A stretch of DNA of 7,140 bases. Source: an uncultured Collinsella sp. (GTDB taxonomy: Bacteria > Actinomycetota > Coriobacteriia > Coriobacteriales > Coriobacteriaceae). The notes below the pieces were generated by a model. That model did not search any database. It was given only the letters and a program-made list of their open reading frames with translations, and was not told the DNA's origin. Both the position numbers and the translations under genes were made by a program. Positions 4,377-7,140 of this stretch are shown piece by piece (the stretch's first letter is position 1; each line of letters starts with the position of its first letter). The stretch lies in NCBI GenBank assembly GCA_900550825.1, contig URTZ01000101.1, forward strand, positions 1-7,140, read 5' to 3'.

Positions 4377-6512
4377 ATGGGGCGCAATAACAAGCATAAG
4401 CGTGGAGCTCGCAATAAGCGCGGGCCGGTGCGCAGCGAACGCCGTCCGAGCCTGACCGGGCGCGTGCAGCTCCATGAGCATAGCGCCTACGTTGTAACCG
4501 AAAACGGCGGCTACAAGGTCATGGGCCGCGGTAAGCGTGAGATCATGGATGGCGATACCGTTGCCGTGAGCATTAAGAACAGCCCGCACGGTGAGCGGCG
4601 CGCCGTGATCGAGGGCGTGGTTGAGCGTGCAGCCATAAGCGTGGTGGGCACGTACCAGACCGCCGGTCCGCTCGGTGTGATCGAGCCGCTCGATTCGCGC
4701 TTGAAGGCCGACTTCTTCATTTTGCCCGAGGATACCTCGGCGGATCGTCTGGGTGTCCACCCGGGTGATGCCGTTGTCGCGCGCATTTTGACCTACCCGA
4801 CGCGCCTGGAATCGGGCACCGTGACGATCGAACGCCGCATTGGCGGAGATGACGCGCCCGATTTGGGCGTTCAATATGTGATGGCGCGTTACGGCTATAC
4901 CGATAGCTATCCCGAGGCCGCGCTGGACGAGGCCGAGGGGCTTTCGCTCGATGTGTCCGCGGCGCTTAAGGACCCGCTCCGCCGCGATCTGCGCGACCGC
5001 TTTGTCATCACGATCGACCCGGTCGACGCGCGCGACTTTGACGATGCCATTTCGTTGGAGCGCACGTCCGAGGGTGGCTACAAGCTGGGTGTGCATATCG
5101 CCGACGTTTCACACTATGTGGCTTGGGACGGGCATATCGATCTTGAGGCTCGCCATCGCACGACATCGGTGTATCTGGCCGATCGCGTGCTTCCCATGCT
5201 GCCCGAACGCCTGTCCTGTGACCTGTGCTCGCTTCGCCCTGACGAGGACCGCCTGGCGTTTACCGTTGACATCGAGCTCGATGCACAGGGTCGCGTGCGG
5301 CATTACGATCCGTACCCCAGCGTGATTCGCTCGCGTGTGCGTATGGACTATGACGGCGCCGAGGCGCTGCTGGTGCGTGCCGGTGCGGTTGAGTATTCGG
5401 TGCTGGAGGGTGCGGCCGAGGATGTTGCGGCTGCCGAGGCCTCGCGCGAGGAAGCGCTTGAGCGCGGTCTTGCGTGCGAGGAGGCCGCCCGCGGCTACAA
5501 CGTCGACCTCGGCGATTTCCTTGTCGCCGCTAACGAACTCGCCGAACTCCGCCGTCGTATCCGTCGCGCCCGCGGCTCGGTCGATTTTGACACGGCCGAG
5601 ATTCGTGCTCTGTTGGATGAGGACGGAGTGCCCGTGCAGATTGTGGCGCGTGAGCGTTCGTGTGCCACGTCGCTTATCGAGGAAGCTATGCTGCTCGCCA
5701 ACGAGTGCGTTGCAGAGTGGCTGGCAGACCGTGATATCGAGGCCTGCTATCGCGTGCATGAGGATCCGAGTCCCGATAGCCTGCACGGTGCCGCCGTTGC
5801 GCTGGCGCAGCTAGGCATCATCGACGATCGCCGTGCGGCTGGTATTGCCCTGGGAAGTCCCGATGAGCTGCAGGCTGCGGTTGACGCCGCGGCCGGCACG
5901 GCTAACGCTCCGCTCGTCAACACGTTGCTTCTGCGCAGTATGCAGCGCGCGCTGTACAAGCCACGCAACGAGGGCCACTTTGCGCTTGCCGCGCCGTGCT
6001 ATTGCCACTTCACGAGTCCCATTCGCCGCTATCCCGACCTGGTGGTGCACCGCGTGCTCAAACTGCAGTTGGCCTATGAGCGGCTCGGCGGCAAGGACGC
6101 CTTGGTCCGTACGCCGCGGCTGATCGGCAAGGGGCGCGAGTCGCTGCCGCGCATTCTGCCGCAGATCTGCCGCGCATGCAGCGATGCCGAGCGCGCGGCA
6201 GATGCCGCCAGCCATGCGACGCAAAAGATCAAGATTGCCCAGTACTATGAGGACCGTCTGGGCGAGCGCTATGCCGGAACCGTCTCGTGGGTTAGCAGCA
6301 TGGGCCTTTTTGTGCGCTTGGACCTAACGCAGGTCGAAGGCTTGGTTTCGATCAAGAGTCTGGGCAACGAGTGGTTCGAGTTCGACGAGGACGCGCTCAC
6401 GCTCACAGGTGCCGACACGGGCACCCGTTACGAGCTGGGGCAGCGCGTGATTATCGAGGTCTCGCGCGTCAATACCACGCGTGGGCACTTGGACTTTAAG
6501 CTTATCCATTAG
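4377..6512 (+). CDS. rnr: Ribonuclease R (RNB/RNase II family 3'-5' exoribonuclease)
   Basis: This is a 711-residue enzyme that degrades RNA, including structured RNA, from the 3' end, using metal ions in the RNB domain. Order of parts: a strongly basic N-terminal tail (about 1-23), OB/cold-shock-like domains (about 24-85 and 86-160), the RNB catalytic domain (about 195-555) and a C-terminal S1 domain (about 630-710). The active-site run TIDPVDARDFDDAIS has D214, D220, D222 and D223 with the spacing of the catalytic Asp residues of RNase II/R. HIADVSHYV (240-248), DRVLPMLPERLSCDLCSL (269-286) and HFTSPIRRYPDLVVHR (544-559) are further family signatures. E. coli RNase R is 813 residues; this protein lacks its N-terminal helix-turn-helix region and its Lys-rich C-terminal tail, ending directly after S1 (HLDFKLIH). 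In many Gram-positive bacteria rnr sits near smpB and tmRNA, with which it works in trans-translation. Neither is visible here; a recombinase gene follows instead. Confidence 0.95.
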   Translation: MGRNNKHKRGARNKRGPVRSERRPSLTGRVQLHEHSAYVVTENGGYKVMGRGKREIMDGDTVAVSIKNSPHGERRAVIEGVVERAAISVVGTYQTAGPLGVIEPLDSRLKADFFILPEDTSADRLGVHPGDAVVARILTYPTRLESGTVTIERRIGGDDAPDLGVQYVMARYGYTDSYPEAALDEAEGLSLDVSAALKDPLRRDLRDRFVITIDPVDARDFDDAISLERTSEGGYKLGVHIADVSHYVAWDGHIDLEARHRTTSVYLADRVLPMLPERLSCDLCSLRPDEDRLAFTVDIELDAQGRVRHYDPYPSVIRSRVRMDYDGAEALLVRAGAVEYSVLEGAAEDVAAAEASREEALERGLACEEAARGYNVDLGDFLVAANELAELRRRIRRARGSVDFDTAEIRALLDEDGVPVQIVARERSCATSLIEEAMLLANECVAEWLADRDIEACYRVHEDPSPDSLHGAAVALAQLGIIDDRRAAGIALGSPDELQAAVDAAAGTANAPLVNTLLLRSMQRALYKPRNEGHFALAAPCYCHFTSPIRRYPDLVVHRVLKLQLAYERLGGKDALVRTPRLIGKGRESLPRILPQICRACSDAERAADAASHATQKIKIAQYYEDRLGERYAGTVSWVSSMGLFVRLDLTQVEGLVSIKSLGNEWFEFDEDALTLTGADTGTRYELGQRVIIEVSRVNTTRGHLDFKLIH

Positions 6513-6539
6513 CCAAATCCCGACTCATGGTGGGGGAGC

Positions 6540-6567
6540 GGAGGGCGGCCTTTCGGGACCGCCCTTC
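6540..6567 (+). terminator. Likely terminator of rnr
   Basis: Left arm 6540-6550 and right arm 6556-6567 form a GC-rich stem of about 11 bp with one bulged A (6558) and loop tttcg (6551-6555). It starts 27 bases after the rnr stop. The following bases (cgcattt) give only a poor T tract, so termination may be partial. Confidence 0.65.
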
Positions 6568-6610
6568 GCATTTGAATCGTGGCTACCTTGCCGTCTGCTC
6601 GGCCGCCCGC

Positions 6611-6670
6611 TTACCTGCTATTTGAGAGGTAAAACCTACCAAAATAAACCTGTCCCTTTTGGCAGGTTTA
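6611..6670. repeat. Inverted and direct repeats with alternative hairpins upstream of the recombinase
   Basis: Two mutually exclusive hairpins share one right arm. In the first, 6632-6644 pairs with 6657-6669 (13 nt, one mismatch at 6638/6663). In the second, taaacctg (6645-6652) pairs perfectly with caggttta (6663-6670), extended by cc/gg past a bulged T. A further inverted pair, ttacct/aggtaa, lies at 6611-6616 and 6627-6632. The direct motif acct recurs in related contexts at 6613, 6634 and 6649. The block ends 18 bases before the recombinase start. It may be a recombinase-binding or operator site, an attenuator, or a REP-like repeat containing the gggacagg core (as its reverse complement). 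Confidence 0.7.
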
Positions 6671-6688
6671 CAAGAAAGCGGGGATGAG

Positions 6689-7140
6689 ATGGCGACGGTG
6701 TACGGTTATGCGCGGGTGAGTTCGCGCGATCAGAACCTTAATCGGCAGCTGGATGCGCTGGGCGCCTATGGCGTGGGCTCGGCGAATATTTATGCCGACC
6801 ATGCGAGCGGCAAGGACTTCGATCGACCGCGTTATCGCGAGCTGCTGCACGTTCTGGGAGACGGGGACGTGCTGGTGGTGCTTTCTATCGACCGACTTGG
6901 CCGTAATTACTCCGAGATTCTTGAGGAATGGCGACGCATTACCAAGGAGCTCGGGGTTGCCATTGTGGTGTTGGACATGCCATTGCTTGACACGCGCGCT
7001 AGGGCCAGCGGCGCGCCGGATGTGACCAACACCCTGATTGCCGATATTGTGCTGCAACTGCTGAGCTACGTGGCGCAGGTGGAGCGCGAGAATATCCATC
7101 GGTGCCAGGCGGAGGGGATTGCAGCGGCGCGAGCGCGAGG
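6689..7140 (+). CDS. Small serine recombinase (resolvase/invertase family), 3' end missing
   Basis: The frame opens at ATG 6689 and is still open at the window end, giving 150 complete codons. Small serine recombinases cut and rejoin DNA at short paired sites through a Ser-DNA linkage, producing inversion or resolution. Visible motifs are YGYARVSSRDQNLNRQ with likely nucleophile S11 and R9, SIDRLGRN with R69 and R72, and VERENI (131-136) at the start of the long dimer helix. The visible part covers the whole catalytic domain and most of the helix; the C-terminal helix-turn-helix DNA-binding domain, expected at about 150-190, lies beyond the window. LDMPLLDTR and SYVAQVERENI fit the orphan 'recombinase family protein' group rather than large serine integrases. 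The ribosome binding site is weak (gcgggga, 6678-6684). The ATG at 6684 is in another frame and hits a stop quickly. Whether it belongs to a transposon, a phage remnant or a local invertible switch cannot be decided here. Confidence 0.9.
   Translation, partial: MATVYGYARVSSRDQNLNRQLDALGAYGVGSANIYADHASGKDFDRPRYRELLHVLGDGDVLVVLSIDRLGRNYSEILEEWRRITKELGVAIVVLDMPLLDTRARASGAPDVTNTLIADIVLQLLSYVAQVERENIHRCQAEGIAAARAR

Noticed and set aside
4365..5786. Minus-strand open frames (4365-5096 and 5109-5786) opposite rnr
   Set aside because: They are mirror frames of the RNase R coding sequence. They lack ribosome binding sites and known motifs, while the plus strand has intact catalytic motifs.
6481..6687. 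Plus-strand 68-codon frame bridging rnr and the recombinase
   Set aside because: It overlaps the rnr 3' end out of frame, then reads through the terminator hairpin and the repeat block. There is no ribosome binding site or protein-like pattern.
6668..7099. Minus-strand open frame opposite the recombinase
   Set aside because: The plus strand carries all serine recombinase catalytic motifs in order, so this frame is a shadow.

Overview
The window is GC-rich, with coding regions that favour G or C at third codon positions. Its gene set suggests a gut Coriobacteriia (Actinomycetota), most likely Collinsella or a close relative. This rests on the split transketolase, the style of FtsE, FtsX and RNase R, a zinc-ribbon membrane protein of a type I associate with this group, and palindromic intergenic repeats. 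It is recognition from memory, not a search result.

Layout: positions 2-727 hold the 3' part of a gene for the C-terminal subunit of a two-subunit transketolase, closed by a good hairpin terminator (798-829). Positions 829-1602 on the minus strand hold a small zinc-ribbon, single-pass membrane protein convergent with the transketolase. It lies between two 67-nt near-identical palindromic repeats in the same orientation (831-897 and 1691-1757). Positions 1603-2113 are non-coding and carry the second repeat, a 123-nt palindrome (1888-2010), a small hairpin and the leader of the next gene. Positions 2114-4241 are the ftsE-ftsX operon, whose genes overlap by 14 nt, closed by the best terminator in the window. 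FtsE has an unusual low-complexity N-terminal extension of about 170 residues. Positions 4377-6512 encode RNase R (rnr), followed by a weak terminator-like hairpin. From 6689 a small serine recombinase runs off the end, preceded by a repeat-rich leader with mutually exclusive hairpins.

How the genes work together: FtsE and FtsX form one membrane complex that links cytoplasmic ATP hydrolysis to cell-wall hydrolysis at division. RNase R degrades structured RNA. Transketolase is central carbon metabolism. These are ordinary chromosomal genes. The accessory signal lies between them: two families of palindromic repeats that share an AGGGAC(A/T)G core, one large palindrome, and a recombinase gene next to a repeat-rich leader.

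I see no defence system, CRISPR array, tRNA or rRNA. The most interesting items are the repeat-bracketed zinc-ribbon gene, whose last 22 codons come entirely from a repeat, the 123-nt palindrome, the alternative-hairpin leader of the recombinase, and the extended FtsE. None of these amounts to a proven new system.
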